DNA of 64,000 nucleotides from Gyrodactylus bullatarudis (taxonomy: Eukaryota; Platyhelminthes; Monogenea; Gyrodactylidea; Gyrodactylidae): contig SSNU01000294.1 of the NCBI GenBank assembly GCA_012064415.1, forward strand, positions 558,001 to 622,000, written 5' to 3'. The notes under the pieces are model-generated. The model ran no database searches and was not told the DNA's origin. It worked only from the letters and a program-made list of their open reading frames with translations. Each line of letters begins with the position of its first letter. Position 1 is the first letter of the stretch. Below, piece by piece: positions 1 through 13,663 of the stretch. A program made the position numbers and the translations under genes.

Positions 1-289
1 TCAAGTTGAATATTTTTTCTTTGATTGGTCTATCATTTATCTGGCACGCGTATCGACCCGAATCCTGGATTTTCAAATTTGTAATTTTGAGTGTGAAATT
101 ATTCTGATTTTTCTTTTCTAAAAGGAATTTTTCTGGCTGTTTTTTAACTTTATGATTTAAACTGATTGGAGAGTTCTGGCCAAGTTTCCACCACGTTATC
201 TAAATCAACAAGATTGGATTAGATTAGACTTATTTAATCTAACTAATTCTGTTCTAAATTGATATATCTTCACAATAAAGATTACTCAC

Positions 290-481
290 AAATAGTGTAC
301 CAACATTTCTCACTAAGCAGGGTAAAAGTACAGTGCCATTAACATGGGCTGTTATGGTAGTGCTCCCCTGATCGTAGAAGCAAACATCATTTTTACCAGA
401 ATCATTATCACAATCCAAGCCGCTGTTTAACGAGTTCGTAGAATTTAAAATCACAAAGACGATGATGATGATACTCTTCAT
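290..481 (-). CDS. Ig-superfamily surface protein (lachesin/DIP/Dpr-like), first coding exon only
   Basis: The exon starts with an ATG at 481 and encodes a hydrophobic signal peptide (MKSIIIIVFVILNS), then a short linker and the beginning of an immunoglobulin V-type domain. The stretch GTVLLPCLVRNVGTL has the B-strand cysteine and the form common in insect lachesin, DIP and Dpr proteins, which are neuronal cell-surface adhesion molecules. A GTGAGT donor follows directly, so coding sequence ends at 290 and continues to the left, outside the window. The second Ig cysteine, further Ig domains and any GPI or membrane anchor cannot be seen. Family placement rests on this short motif and is an inference; a secreted or surface Ig protein is fairly sure, the subfamily is not. 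Confidence 0.6.
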
Positions 482-2999
482 TCGATTATTTTGCTCACAT
501 GTCTAGAAGTGATGGTTTGCTGTAAAAGAAAGAGACATATTCTAAAAAGTGACAAATCATTTGGGTGAAGAGGGAAGGCATTTAAGTATTATTTTGCTTT
601 GATATTAAAATTTTTATTATTCATCTAACATTTTTATTCAGGATATAATGCTGGAGAATGATCCATTAAAAATTTCTTTTTTTCTAACAAAAAGAAATCC
701 CTCCATAAAGGAGGTAAATTTGTAGAAATCAATATAACTATTCTTTTGCAAGAAATAAAATTGAAATTGTCGTTAAACTATATAATTTAACTTTTTGATG
801 AGATTTTATTATGCAATTCATGAGAAACGAGAAAATTCCATCAAACAGTTCCTTTACTCATAGTCTAAATAAATTCATTTTATCAACAGAAACAAAAAAA
901 CATGTCTACGTTTACAAGGAGGAGTCTGCAAGGCATTGTATCATAAAAGTATTATGATAATAGAATAAATTATGTAACACCTTCTCTTTCTAATCCATCT
1001 AACGAGAAGAGGGCTAATCTTTTAAGAGAATAGAAACAAAAATAATTTAAAGATTAATCAAGAGAAAGTGAAGAGGAGTACAAGAAATAAAAGCAAAAGT
1101 AGAAGGATTAAGATTAACGCAAATTTATTTTAATTTAAAGACACCAAATGTTGTTTCAGAGATCGCGAAGGATAATCATTCCACCCCCATTTTCAGTAGG
1201 TGAGTTATGTTCAGAATCAGAATATTGCTCCAGGCCAAAAACTCAAGAGGGAAAAAACTTTAAAATTTAAAAGTTATCAAATAAATTAGAGTTGGAAATG
1301 TGAATACCAAATTCTCTCTAGGAAAATATTTCTATTTTTTCCAAATTTGATTGAACAAGATAGCATTGAGTTAAACCTCAAAGAAAATTTTGAGAACCCT
1401 CATTATAAATTGTGTTACACAAACTGTATGTTAATTTTGATAATTATTTAGTGCCTATTGGTGTGATTTCCGAATAATTATTTTTAAAATAGATTGTTCA
1501 GTGTGTAGCAAAACAGAATAAATTTTGATTTTGGAAAAATCTTTTTACATTAGTTCTCTACATAGTTTAAAAGTAGGGTTAATTCCAAAAATCACCAGAG
1601 AAAAATTTAATTTAATTATTTCTCTCTTTTTTCAGCGCTTGGTATTTTACAGCTTTTGCATGGTCTTCCATATTTTATCCTTCAAGTTCCGACTCCATCA
1701 GATTTTCGACGTCACGGAGCATGATAATTTTCGATTAAGCTGGCATACTTTTTAAAAACAACTTCTAACTTTTTAGTCACGGCATACAGATGTTAATTGG
1801 GATATTCATTAAATAACTACAAGGACATTGGTGAAGTTAACAACTCTTCTTATTTCACTATTTCGATCTTGAGAAACAAGAAATAAATCTTCTTTAAGGA
1901 TAGCAAAAATTTGTAAGAACCTAGATTCGCGTAAGGTTTTTTCCATCAAAGATTCTATATGGTCTTGCATATTTTTAACCTTCAAGTTCCGACTTAAAGG
2001 TTCTATATGAGGAGAAAGTTCACTTTCAAATCTTTCTGAAACTTATGTAGGTTGCATAAAGAATTTGAATCATTCAAGTTACACAATTCAATAAGAGGGG
2101 AATTTTGAAATAATTCATTCGAGGTAAAGAGTTGAAATATTCATTGGAGTGAATTATGGAAAAAAATTTCCTTTCGGGTGATTTTTGGAATTAACCCTTA
2201 AAAGTAATAGAAATAGTCAACAATAGTTAAATGTTAGATTTATACGAGATTTTTCAAAATTTTAAGAATATACACCAAAAAGATACCAGGAAAAGTTGTG
2301 CAGTATTTAATTTTGCGTCGAATGATCGGAAACAAAAGAATTAGAGGCATCGAAAAGGTTGCAGGTCAGGTTTTTGGTTAGATTTGGTGAGATTCCAACT
2401 AAACTCAAAATGCTCTACAAAATGTCTTTGGTTTTATTCACTAGGAAAATAATTTTTGCAATTTTGTTATACTGTGTAGAGAAATGAAGACTATTTTAGA
2501 ATAGAGATAGAGAGTTTTATAGATTTTTTTGCTGACCGAGAAGAATTCAATTTTCGCAATAAACTAAAAGTAATAATACTACAGTATTGCTTTATAATAA
2601 AACAAAAATATTGTGATAGACTTCAAGATCACCAATCAATCTCAGAGTAAGTCATAAGAAAATTGAGGAGATAATTTTGAAGGCAAATCTGTCCATCAAA
2701 AGCTCTCTTTTATTTTCCTCCATCAATACTTCTCGCTTATGCCAAGCCTCCACCTTCTTTTGGCCCCCCTTTTTCTAATTCACTTCATTTGAGGATTCTG
2801 TTCTAATCAGACTTGGTATTGATAAACTTTTAAAAAAATAACCGGACTATTATACTATTATCAGAATGAAGAAAAGAATATTAGGTGTATTGATGAGTAT
2901 AATGTCTCAAGATTTAAAAGAATCAAGAAGTTAATTGTGTCAAATCAGTGATGAGGTAAAAAATTGTATTTACTCAAATTAATACCTGGAGAGTTGATA
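482..2999. other. Intergenic, no gene seen
   Basis: AT-rich sequence upstream of the Ig gene. Open frames are short, lack ATG or recognisable domains, and no RNA gene or repeat pair was found. Distal 5' exons or regulatory DNA of the Ig gene could lie here but nothing shows it. Confidence 0.5.
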
Positions 3000-3827
3000 A
3001 CACGGCGTGTCACTTTTTTTCGATCTGGCGATATCAAAATAAACTGAAATCCGAAATTATACGCAGATTCTGTATCTGGTCTCAGAATCTCCGAATTGTA
3101 TTCAGTTGTTGAGATATTCACAAAAACGAAAATTTCGAATGTAGTAAAGCATGCCATGCATTGTCTAGACTTGATTCGTATGAGACATTTTGAGTCCTAA
3201 AAGATGAAGTAAGTTCATTTTGTCAATCTAATTCATTATTTCTAAATATTCCATGCATATATTATTCAAAATATTTATTTTAATTGGCGAAAATAGTTTA
3301 CAATATATATAGTACAGTAGATTACCAAGGAAATACCAATTTTGAACAACATTTTAAAAAGTCCAATTTTACACCTGAAGACGATATCTGACAGAGTTGA
3401 GAGTGGTCTCAATCGAAAGAGCAAAAATTTAAATCTAATCTTGAAATTTGATCTATTTGAAGCCGTGAGTCAATTTGAAAACACAAATTTTCACTAAATT
3501 CTATGTTGTTTTTCAATAAATTTTATTTTTTGCGCAAATTTTTTCTCTTACTCCCGTTCATATAAACACCAATCGACGCAGAATTTAATTTTCTATTTAA
3601 TGATATCCAATTGTTGGGCAATTAGTTAATTTCTCCTAATGATTTTTATCAATTAGTAACTCCAGTTTCGGGAAAATTCGAAATTTTCGTTTTTTGCGAA
3701 TATCTCCAACAACTGAATACAATTCGGAGATTCTGAGACCAGATACAGAATCTGCGTAAAATTTCGGATCAGAATCATTTTAGTTTATTTTGATATCGCC
3801 AGATCGAAAAAAAGTGACACGCCGTGT
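3000..3827. mobile_element. Non-autonomous DNA transposon (MITE-like) with about 150-bp terminal inverted repeats
   Basis: The left end (3000 to about 3142) and the right end (about 3674 to 3827) are near-perfect reverse complements of each other. The outermost bases are acacggcgtgtcac on the left and gtgacacgccgtgt on the right; the tip itself is almost palindromic. The 530-bp centre is AT-rich and non-coding. Small open frames crossing the left arm come from the repeat and are not genes. The flanks (ttgata and aattat) show no clean target-site duplication, so the superfamily is not assigned. Confidence 0.8.
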
Positions 3828-6389
3828 AATTATTATCATAATGAGTAACCTATGCATATTTAGACAAGCGAACATTGTACATATGATACATATTTATTTT
3901 CTTAAAAATTAAAATTCTCAGCAAGACAGTATACTCATATAAACTCTAGAGGAGGCTTGTTATTTGTAGTTATAGAAGAAAAAGTTTTATTCGCCAAATG
4001 TCCATTTCTTTTTGGTTCATCAGAAGTGACACATGAATAATGATAAAAGTTAAAAATTCATTGAAAATAATATTTTACAAATTTTTGTAATAAGTATAGT
4101 AAAAGTTGAAAATTAGAATATAATGTGAGCTGGAAAAACACCAAAACTCTTCAATAAATAGCAACAGTGAAGAGAAAAGGGAAAAAGCTCACATAGGCCA
4201 TATTAATTGAAGATCATGAGAGTAATTTTTCTGAAAACACAAATTTGGTTTAAAGTGATTGATGAAGAATTTCTCCTTCTTATTATTTGATCACAAATAG
4301 GTAGGATTTCTATACAATAAATATCTTTGAGGAAATCAGGCAACTTATGTCTTCAAATAAATATGAGCTTATTTATTTTTTGCTTAAACCTGAAGTCAAA
4401 CTGTGGCACTTTGGAAATTTTCGAAATCTTTCAGAATCTAGTTGATACAAGTTTATGATTTTTACAAAAAATCTCATCTTTCCATCAAAAATTCAAGAAA
4501 TGGTCAAGATTTTTTATATCTAGTTTATCAGACCCGCTTTTAAGATTTGAAGAAAAGAATTAACGAAAAATGATTGCACATTATTAGAAAAAATATGGCT
4601 ATTTTTCAAATCTAAAAAAGAAAAAATTGCAAAAATTCCGTTCAATGTACTCAAGAAAATCTATTACTTCGATATAGACCATATTATTGACGTTTAAAGA
4701 TTTCAAAAGAAAAAATAACTGAATTTTTGAATGCCAAAAACTTGGACTAGAGTTATATTAGAGAAATAATAATTCTTAATTAAAAAGGCCAAATTACAAT
4801 CCACTTAACTCTTTCAATAAAAAGATTTGTACAATTTTATAAGAGTTTATGAAAATAGTTGGGAATTCCGATTTTCAGCTCATAGGAATATCAAATTACT
4901 GAGAGTATTTTGAATTCTACTCGTCATATCTAATTTTGCAAATTCCTCCATCTCAAAGAAGCTCTTTATCGGTATGGATTTATTCTGGATAGTAAAATTA
5001 TGTATGTACAATATCGTTATTATTACAAACAAATACAATTTCATAAGATGCATAACTATGGCTATGAGTAGAGTATTTTCCTGATGAATAATGTCCAAAT
5101 TTCAATTTCATTCTCTCGTATTCCACTTATAGTTTTTCTGTCTTATCAAGGATGGGAATAAAAGTAACAGGAGAAAGAGAAATGACTAAGTGGATTGTAG
5201 AAAAAATAAAATTAGTTTTTAGACTAATGAGAAACTTTGTTGATGATGATAGAAAATAAGCAAAAAAAAATTATTTTTAATGGCCATTGGCTATATACCA
5301 ATTTTTCATATTTTCACTTATTATTCAAGTCACTTCAGGGAGAATTATCATGATGCTTACATGTACACTGAGGATAATAATGATTTACCCAGTTAAGGTT
5401 AAATGATAGGCTTGAATTGAATTAGGCCACTGAAATCAGATTGTTATTATACAGTTTCATTGATGCAATTACTCTGTTGAGAAATGCAAAGTTGTTAGAA
5501 ATGTTCATTCATCTGAATTTCAAGAAGAAAACTTTACAAAATCATTAATTCAAATGATTATCGCGGCATTTTAATTTCACAAGTTTATTAATACTTTCTG
5601 GATGGATTAGGCGACCAAATTATTGAGATTAGAAGCAAAATATTGAGTAAAAAATCAAATAATTACTAAGATTATATTTCTTCTTGTTTTCCAGAGTGAT
5701 TCATAACATAAGATTAATTATAATTAACCAATGAGAATTCAGAAATGAAAATTGATAAAAATTCTGGCTTGGAAAAAGCTTAATAACCTCCAAACGACTG
5801 ATCCTACACTAATAAAAAGGGCACCATTCGAAAGAAAATTGAATTTTACATTGCTCTTAAAAATTTCAAATTTTATTAAATCTACACGTCAAAAAAGAAG
5901 AAAAACACTCGAAAAATATGTATTTTTTTAAGGATTTTTCAATTTTTTCTAACTTGACGCTCGTTTTTAAAAGCTTTGCGAGATTGCTAAATTCGCGTAA
6001 TACCCATCAATTAACGCGAAATTTTACGCTCTTTTTAATGAGGATAAAATCAATTTCTGATTCCTATGTTTTCATACCAATAATATCAATTAAGTTCATT
6101 GAGATACTCAAAATTAGCAATTTTTGGTTTTTTGGGCATAGCGGCCAAAATATTAACGCTAGCGAAATTCTGAAAGCAGATCTGAAATCAGCACAAAATT
6201 TTATTTCAGAAAAGTTAAACTTGATCAAGATCTTATAAAAAAATTTACCAAACCTTAGAAATCGATAATAAATTTTGAGCTCCAAATTCAAAAAAAGGCC
6301 TAAATTTTTTCATATCCAATTTTTCCGGAAATTCTTTTTATTTTAACAAATTATTTGCTCATTTCATTATGGATTTCAGAAAACTGAAA
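3828..6389. other. Intergenic, repeat debris
   Basis: No convincing gene. Around 4430-4640 lies a solitary arm related to the 6390-6990 element. Overlapping open frames on both strands near 5918-6291 lack ATG-led domains or codon bias and are rejected as genes. Confidence 0.5.
4430..4640. repeat. Solitary arm related to the 6390-6990 inverted-repeat family
   Basis: The segments containing cttttaagatttgaagaaa and aaaaaatatggctatttttc match, in order, one arm of the element at 6390-6990. No opposing arm is found nearby, so it looks like a solo or decayed copy. Confidence 0.45.
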
Positions 6390-6990
6390 TGAAGTTGGGA
6401 ATCTACGAAAACCTGGATTTTTATGAATCCTACTCATGTTACCCATTTTACTATTTGAAGAAATAAAATTCTGAAAAAAATATGGCCATTTTTCAAATTT
6501 TTGGCGTCAAAATCCCATTTTTTTGAACTTCGATCTGAAAATTTTTAGTGATTTCAAAGTGAGAGAGTGACCAAGAGTTGGTTTTCAGGATCACAAGAAA
6601 TCCAATTGTGTTGAATCTAGAGCATAACTTCGTTATCGTTCGAGAGTCGAATTTCGGATTTTTGATCATGTTCACTACTTGAAAATTAATGAAATTCCGA
6701 TAAATTGAAACCCCTGAAAATGGTGGATCTTTCGAAAATTTATTGTGATATTTGCCTTTCTTGTCTTATTGTGATCATGAAAAACCTATTTTGATCAACC
6801 TCTAAATTTTAAATCAAAAAAATTTTTCGGTTCAAAATTCGAAAAAATGGGATTTTGGCACCAAATTGAAATTTGAAAAATTTCCAACTTATTTCTTCAA
6901 ATCTTAAAAGTAGGCAATATGAGCAGGATTTAAAAAAATCTTTAACATATCCGAATTCTTGTTGAAAAAATCATAGATTCCTAACTTTAT
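6390..6990. repeat. Diverged long inverted repeat (MITE-like)
   Basis: About 200 bp at 6405-6595 align with the reverse complement of about 6775-6975. Matching blocks include the gaatcctactcatg / gctcatattgcc area, the tttgaagaaataa block, the ccaaaatcccattttttt block and the aggatcac / catgatcac end. The arms are perhaps 75 percent alike, so this is an older copy than the element at 3000. Ends are not sharp and no target duplication is visible. Confidence 0.6.
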
Positions 6991-8510
6991 ATCAACCAGC
7001 TTTAATATCGCATGGTTCCTCATTTTTCATACTTTTGTCCTGAAATCATTTTTTCAAAATATTCTAACTGATCCCACATAATTAAATTGAAGAAAAAATC
7101 TTTTTCAATGAATCGCTAAATCGGAAAAGTCATAATTATTTTAAAAATCTTAATTGATGAGATAAAGTTCTAAAACTGAGGAACGTTAATTCTCGTTAAA
7201 TAAAGTTTAAGCAAACTTAAACCATAAGTACAAAGATAAAATTTAATGAGAATAAAATTTTAAAAATCACTAAGTAATATCATTTTTAATCATTAATAAA
7301 GGTTTTAAACTCAAAGGAAGAGTCGTTTATACAAATAATTCACCTTAAAATAAGGGCACATTGGATGGATAGGATGAAAGACTGAATTTCTGTTTAATTA
7401 TATTGGATTAGCTGGTGGCTAAAGTTAATCTGATCAATTAGATTCATCAGTATCAATTTGCCATGTAAAAATATATTAAATTTAGGCGAGATTACCTGGA
7501 GGCCAAGAAATTAATAAGATCAGAAGAATTATTTACCATGGAGAGAGGCGAGATAGATTAAGAAATTAATTAAATTGCTAGGAATCGGAATAGATCCACT
7601 GCAACACATAGGCAATATTTATATTTATACGTAACAATTAGTTAGTGGCTACCTCCTGGTCACAATGGAGAAATAAACTGTTTATTTTTTTAAATATCAT
7701 GGATAGCAATTACGAATACAGAGTACAGACAGGTGATTTTCTATATCGATTTCTTGTCAGACTAAATTGTGTTCTGTCAAATATTTTTTCAGAAAAACCA
7801 TTTAAACCATGCCCATAAAAATCTTTCGTCTTCCAAGAATATGAAAATGGGTGAAAGTCTTTTCAATGATCTGAAAAGTTTATTGTAACCCTTAAAATAA
7901 ACGAAAATTCAGATTTTCTATATTTCAAATCATGTTGCTGATAACTGAATAAACATGGAAATGTAAACAAAGCCAAAAACGCTGTTAATCGATTTCGTTT
8001 TAGATTTCGACAAGAAATGAGATTATAGTTATAAATGACTCACATATCTTTGAGCAGGAAATAAGAGTTGAATAGTTTCTTATAATCTCAGGTCTAAAAT
8101 AATTTCCAATCAACAGATTTTCTAGAAATTAATTTTGCACAGAATATCAAAGCGATATGATAAGATTTTTTCATCAAAATAAAGAGAATCACTGCCTCAT
8201 ATAAATGGATGATTTTGATTGGCTAATGAGTTTAAAAACCAATCGTCTCCTAGTCGTTAATATAAGCTATTAGTTTTCAAATTCAGGAGAGTAGAAACTT
8301 TTGATATATCTGGTTTAAGTTTCATAGAATAATTTTATTCTAGAGAATTAACAAATGATTAATTAATGATTGCTTGCATTTCCTGATAAACGTACAAGTA
8401 CAGAAATTTATGTGTCCAAAAATCTCATTATTGTATATTTATACCCGATGTAAGTATAGACTGAATTTATTCAACTTATTTAATAGATAAAAAAACATAG
8501 AATAAGTTAT
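6991..8510. other. Intergenic, no gene seen
   Basis: AT-rich, no frame with recognisable protein content, no tRNA or repeat pair seen. Confidence 0.5.
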
Positions 8511-8770
8511 ACAGTAGTTATAAAAACACTTAATCATATTAGAAATAAGAAAGCAGCAGAAGCCTATCTAATAAACGAACAAAAGCCAAACTTCTGTATT
8601 CACAAAAAAAAACGTCAAACCAATGAGCCTTCCGAAGCCAAGGGAGAGAAATCCTATGGGATCCCAACCCCCTCCAAGGAAGAGAAGACGAGAAGAGGTA
8701 GAAACAAATCAGCAGATAACCCAATTCTTCTCGGCAACACAATAATCAATGACAATTATCATACATTATT
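8511..8770 (+). pseudogene. Possible C-terminal remnant of a GIY-YIG retroelement protein
   Basis: One frame is open for about 85 codons, is less AT-rich than its surroundings, and reads IRNKKAAEAYLINEQKPNF near its start. That pattern (charged run, EA-x-x-I, then K/Q-P-x) resembles the end of the GIY-YIG endonuclease domain in Penelope-like and related elements, followed by a basic low-complexity tail. There is no ATG and no upstream RT or GIY-YIG core. Chance or another repeat protein remains possible; weak evidence. Confidence 0.25.
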
Positions 8771-10180
8771 ATTTTTAACACTATTGAAAAACTTTTTAAA
8801 AACTATAATCATAATTACCTTTGTCACTTGAAACTGTACAAAATTATAAATTCAACATTTCTTACCTGGTAACAGGTATTAACCAATTGTACATTTTGAG
8901 TTGAAATTTCAACCAATAACATCATCTCTATTCTCTCTTGTAAAACCAGTATTTATATGGCATGTATCACACTGATGAGTATGCCCGAAATAGAGATCTT
9001 TATTTGTGAAATAATCTGGCATCTTCTTATTTCTAATTCACTCCAAGATTACAGTTAATCTTGAAAATTTTACATCCCCACGAAATTTTATTTGATTTGA
9101 AATTTAATTTTTATTTTACGTCATTAATTTTAATCTGATATAAAATTAGTCGTTTATAGAAATTTCAACAGCGTTGTAGATGGAGGGGGGCATTTTCATT
9201 TCAAATTGAGTCAAGAAAGAAATAAAATGACTGAAATAGGAAAAGGTTTGAGAAAATTTGTTAATCTGATATTTATTTAACTTGATATGATTTTTAAGTA
9301 TTGTAATAATAATACTCCAGAGTATCTTTAAATGAGACTTTCTTTTTAAAATGATAAAAATTCTAAATCTCTTTGATGAATGAGCTGGGGATTGATCTTT
9401 AAGAAAGTAATCATGTTTTGTCTGATATTATTCATGATGGGAAAATAATTATTCTTTGGTCTCCATATTATATAGTTTGTTGGAGAATTTCTCAGTAAAT
9501 GCATTTCGTAAACATAAAAAAATATGCTACGAGTAAAAATAATAACAATACATAGCATCATTATTTATGGTATTATTTCTTCCCATTTTCTTTCCTCTCC
9601 AGTGTCAAAGTTATTCACAGACTACAAGAATAACAACTAATAATGATAATAATTTCTGTAGATTGCTATCCTTATTGCTATTTATTTTTATCATGAGGGA
9701 AAACTTGAAATAGGAAAAAAACAAGAATAAAATATATATTTTACTTTCATTAGTTTAGACATAAATTACAATTAGTGAAATTTGTAATACTAATATATAT
9801 ATTTCAGTAAAGCATACAGATTCCACTAATGTTGTGTATCTATTTTTATGTGCTCTTTTCTACTAAAAATTGTATGAATCCACATAAAATGCAAGAGCAG
9901 AAGTACATCCCATTTATGTCTTAACCCTTTTTTCAAGAACATGAATATTACTCTTGAGACACTGTAAATTCATTGTCTCAGAAATGTACTTTTGCAAAAT
10001 AATAAATTAAGATTCTCAAATATCTCCAACTCATTATCTTAGGAATTCTGTGAATTCAAATTTCTAAAATGCGCGGAGTTTCCACTTTGAAAAAGCTTGA
10101 GCTCAAATTTCGAAAAAATCGAATGCGGACATTTGGGATCAAAATTAGATAAAGAATTCGCCTAAGGAAGCTAAGCGCCC
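8771..10180. other. Intergenic, no gene seen
   Basis: Nothing recognisable apart from a short stretch near 10100-10165 that resembles the middle of the inverted-repeat element at 26412-27144 (caaaattagat, gaattcgcct). Confidence 0.45.
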
Positions 10181-10340
10181 GGTGTGGCGTAGTCGTATCT
10201 CACTCACCTCTCAGTAGGGCTCCCTTATTCTCGGTCCTAGGTTCAAACTCTCCCACACTCTTTCCCTGTTATCTTATTTGTACTATCATTAATCTAACTC
10301 TGTATATAAATAAAAATTTTCGAAATAAAAGTTAATGAAA
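10181..10340 (+). mobile_element. tRNA-derived SINE-like sequence
   Basis: 10181-10259 looks like a decayed tRNA. The first seven bases (ggtgtgg) can pair with ccacact near 10253-10259, an A-box-like stretch tggcgtagtcgta follows the first arm, and a B-box-like ggttcaaactc sits at 10240-10250. The T stem and anticodon stem do not fold properly, so this is not a working tRNA. An AT-rich tail with tataaataaa follows, as in many SINEs. No target-site duplication was found. Confidence 0.45.
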
Positions 10341-12439
10341 AATCGAACTATTTAAATTTTACGATAGAAAATGATCCAAAATTATTCTTTATTCGATTGA
10401 GTAGTCAGTAGTGCTGACTCAGTACCTGAGAAGTTTTATCGAGGAAACAATCGTAACTTCTGTAAAACTGTTGGATTAAGAGAAAAAAACTGACAATTTT
10501 TTTTCACCATATAAAAAATATATTCAATAAATATTAGTAAAATTAGATTCAATCGGAATAAACCAACCTTTTGCCAAAGCCTTAGCTATCTCAGTACCGA
10601 AACGTCTGGAAGAAGTTGGTTACACTCAGATTAAATCTAGTTTTTGTCTCATATTTATTGAAGATTTCAGATTCAATCCTAAAAACTATATTGTTTTATT
10701 AATCCCAAAAATTATACGCCTCGTATGAATATAAGCAATTTTCAAATTCTAAATTTCCCAATGAGACATGGTTAATCAGATTGGGATATACAAAAGTGTA
10801 GCGTTTCTAATGATAAATTATTTGTAATTTGTGAGCTTAAAGATTATTGCGTGTACTTATCTTTAACTTGATGTTTTCTACATCATTTGATTGACAAGTA
10901 ATGATTTTTATGCTTCCTCAGCATACTAATACCAACTCTAGAAATAGATTTTCACGATGAATCTAATAAGATTGAAATTTCATTTAGAAAAATTAATTCG
11001 ATTTAGCTAATGATGGACTATTAAGTGAGTCTAGTCAAGTATAATGAGAAAAATCGAAATCCATTGAATCAACATCCAGGGTGGTATTCTCCTTTATTGA
11101 CTCACTCAGCAGAGGGATTACTTGAAAGTTTAATTGATTAAAAAATATATAAATAGTATAATAGAATATAAGAAAAGAGCAATTGACCTAAAGTACCATT
11201 TTGAAATCGTTGTATGCATTATCAAACACAAGGGAAACATGAATGCAAGCTACCAATGTTTAATAACGATGATGCAAGAAATTTTTAGATATTTTCTAAA
11301 GTACATTTCGAGAGAAGTGCTTGATAAAGGCTATCATTGGCTCAGCATGAATAGGATAAAATCTTGGTGATATTTAGGAGAGCTAATTATTACAACAGTT
11401 AACTCTCTTGATAAGTGATTAGCGGTTAAAAGGCTCATACAATTTTTTACAGACTTCAATAGAAAAACTTTAATAAAAGAAACCAGTAATGGTGTAGAAA
11501 TAATAAACTATTCAATGAATAGCATTCAATCTATAAACCCCTTCAAGAAAAATAAAAAACACTACGGTTTATTCAAGAAGGCAAGAAAATTTTCTTTCTA
11601 TTCATTAAGTATGAAATTCAATAGAATAATTTGGAGAATAGCAAATTACAAATTCTTTTGTTAACAACTGATATATTTCTAGTATGATACTTCAGCATAT
11701 ATCACGACAATGGCTGGATAAGTTTTCATTATCTTTTACTGATTTTGATTTAAAATTCTCCCATCCTTCTAACAACCTGGTGATATTTCTTTCAAAAATG
11801 ATATAGCAATGAATTCGTTAAACTTTGAGTTGAAATATTTTGTTGATTTACCGGTGCGATAGGGATCCAACCTTATTTTTTAGGAACACCAATAGACAAG
11901 GGAAACAAAAATAGCAGTTGAAATTCTAGGAAACACTTTATTATCGTGCAAAAGTTTAATTACTATTTTTCGACCATTTTAATTAATAAATTAGGATCAG
12001 TTCAAATTCACAGTTCTTTTAAAAACTTAATAAAATAAATATGTTTCGTTATCTATTCGGGATCCTGAAAAACAACGTTTGATCCTTCTTTAAAAAAATC
12101 AATTTGAAATTTAGGATAGAATAATCTGTGAAAATAATAAATGAGACAATGAATGCTAAAATTATGAGCTTCTTCTTATCTTGATGATTTGTTGAAATTA
12201 GAAAAAAATTCTTAACGAATTGAATCTCTCCCTTTCAGGTATTTCAAAAATGCCTAAATCTCCCCTTTTTTTCAACTTTTGAGCTTAAATTTTTAATCTA
12301 TTTCGAAGCAATTTGATACTGATATTTTGGATCTCCAATAGAGAAAAAAATTCAAATTTGGCCATCGAGACTAACAGAAATTCATCATCATTGTGAGAAA
12401 TCAAACTACCTGCCAAATTCTATTTTCTCAGAATTTTCT
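10341..12439. other. Intergenic, no gene seen
   Basis: A short open stretch around 10560-10700 on the plus strand is unexplained and too short to call. Otherwise no coding, RNA or repeat structure is evident. Confidence 0.45.
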
Positions 12440-12541
12440 TTTATTTCAACAACTCGAGCGCTCATCGTGGAATTGAATGAGAAAAATATAGAATTTTTTG
12501 TAAAAATAGTAAATTCTCATCTTCATGTCAATTAGGTTTAT
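12440..12541. repeat. Solitary right arm of the 26412-27144 MITE family
   Basis: The last 45 bp (about 12497-12541) match the right end of the element at 27100-27144 almost base for base, ending in catgtcaattaggttta. The preceding 60 bp match less well. The other arm was not found. Confidence 0.6.
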
Positions 12542-13663
12542 GTGACCATGATCTTCTTGATGATGCATCATCGTTATTTGTATTTATTCTGTATTGTTTT
12601 AGAAGCTAAGGTCCCCGAGGATTGACAAACGTAAATGGACTTTGTTGATGAATAAATTTTCAGCGAAAAAATGTTTCATTTAAATTATGTTACATTTATT
12701 TAAGGAAAGATTTCCTAATAGACAAGATCCCTTAATCGAGAGAGAAGCAATTCTCATTCCTTGGTACAAGTAAACACACTGATCACACATAGTTTAATAA
12801 ACAATCAATTAGAAACGTTTCTTTATTTCCATTGAAATCTTGAGTTAAATTATTTATACAATTTATTTTTTGCTTTCCCGACAAGCAGAGTGATAAAAAA
12901 CGTGTTCCTCTTTTCTCTCAACTTGATGGACTTATCAATCAAATTAAATAGAACTCAATCAATATCTATTTATGTATGTTATCATGGATTTAATTTAGAT
13001 TAAGCCCTTTATTTTAAATTTTTATTATTTCGTACAACACAGTTTATTCATTTATCCTTTTTGTGTAGAAGGATACATTTTTTGATTTTTAGCAATGCAT
13101 TTTTTAATCACTTCTGACAGTTGAATGCATTAGAAATTGTCTTTTTTAACTTCCCATAGTGGTTAAGGTGAGAAGACAAAGAAAGGTGAATGATTACAGG
13201 CAGTGTCCAAAATTGTTATTTTGGCATTATTGTTCCTTCGTGTGTTAGTCATGCCCCTACTGAATTGGACTGGTCTTTAGATGATTCTGAAAATAATGAT
13301 TCATTAATTTATTCAAAAAAGTTAAATTACATCTAAATTTACACATATTGAATGTATCAAAATATATTAAAAGCTTATACTCATCTTTAATGATACTTTT
13401 TTATTTATTTACTCATATTGTATATTTTATCGTATTGTAGAAACGACTTCAGCATAGATCATACTCACCTGTCGATACGATAAAATTAATCTTCAAAAGT
13501 TTCGCTCCGAAAAGAATATGAATATAAGAAAAAAACGTTTATTATTTTTTATATTCATGATTTTAGCTTGAATTCAAATTAGCAGAACTCACTTTAATCT
13601 TATTACAGAAGCATAAAAAGAAGTTTAATCAAAATTTAGTGGGATAATGTTGAAATACTGTAC

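Noticed and set aside
2945..3157. Open frame of 70 codons on the minus strand
   Set aside because: It lies mostly inside the left inverted repeat of the 3000-3827 element and its translation is explained by that repeat.
5918..6291. Overlapping 106- and 75-codon frames on opposite strands
   Set aside because: No domain, no codon preference, and overlapping frames on both strands in AT-rich DNA next to repeat debris.
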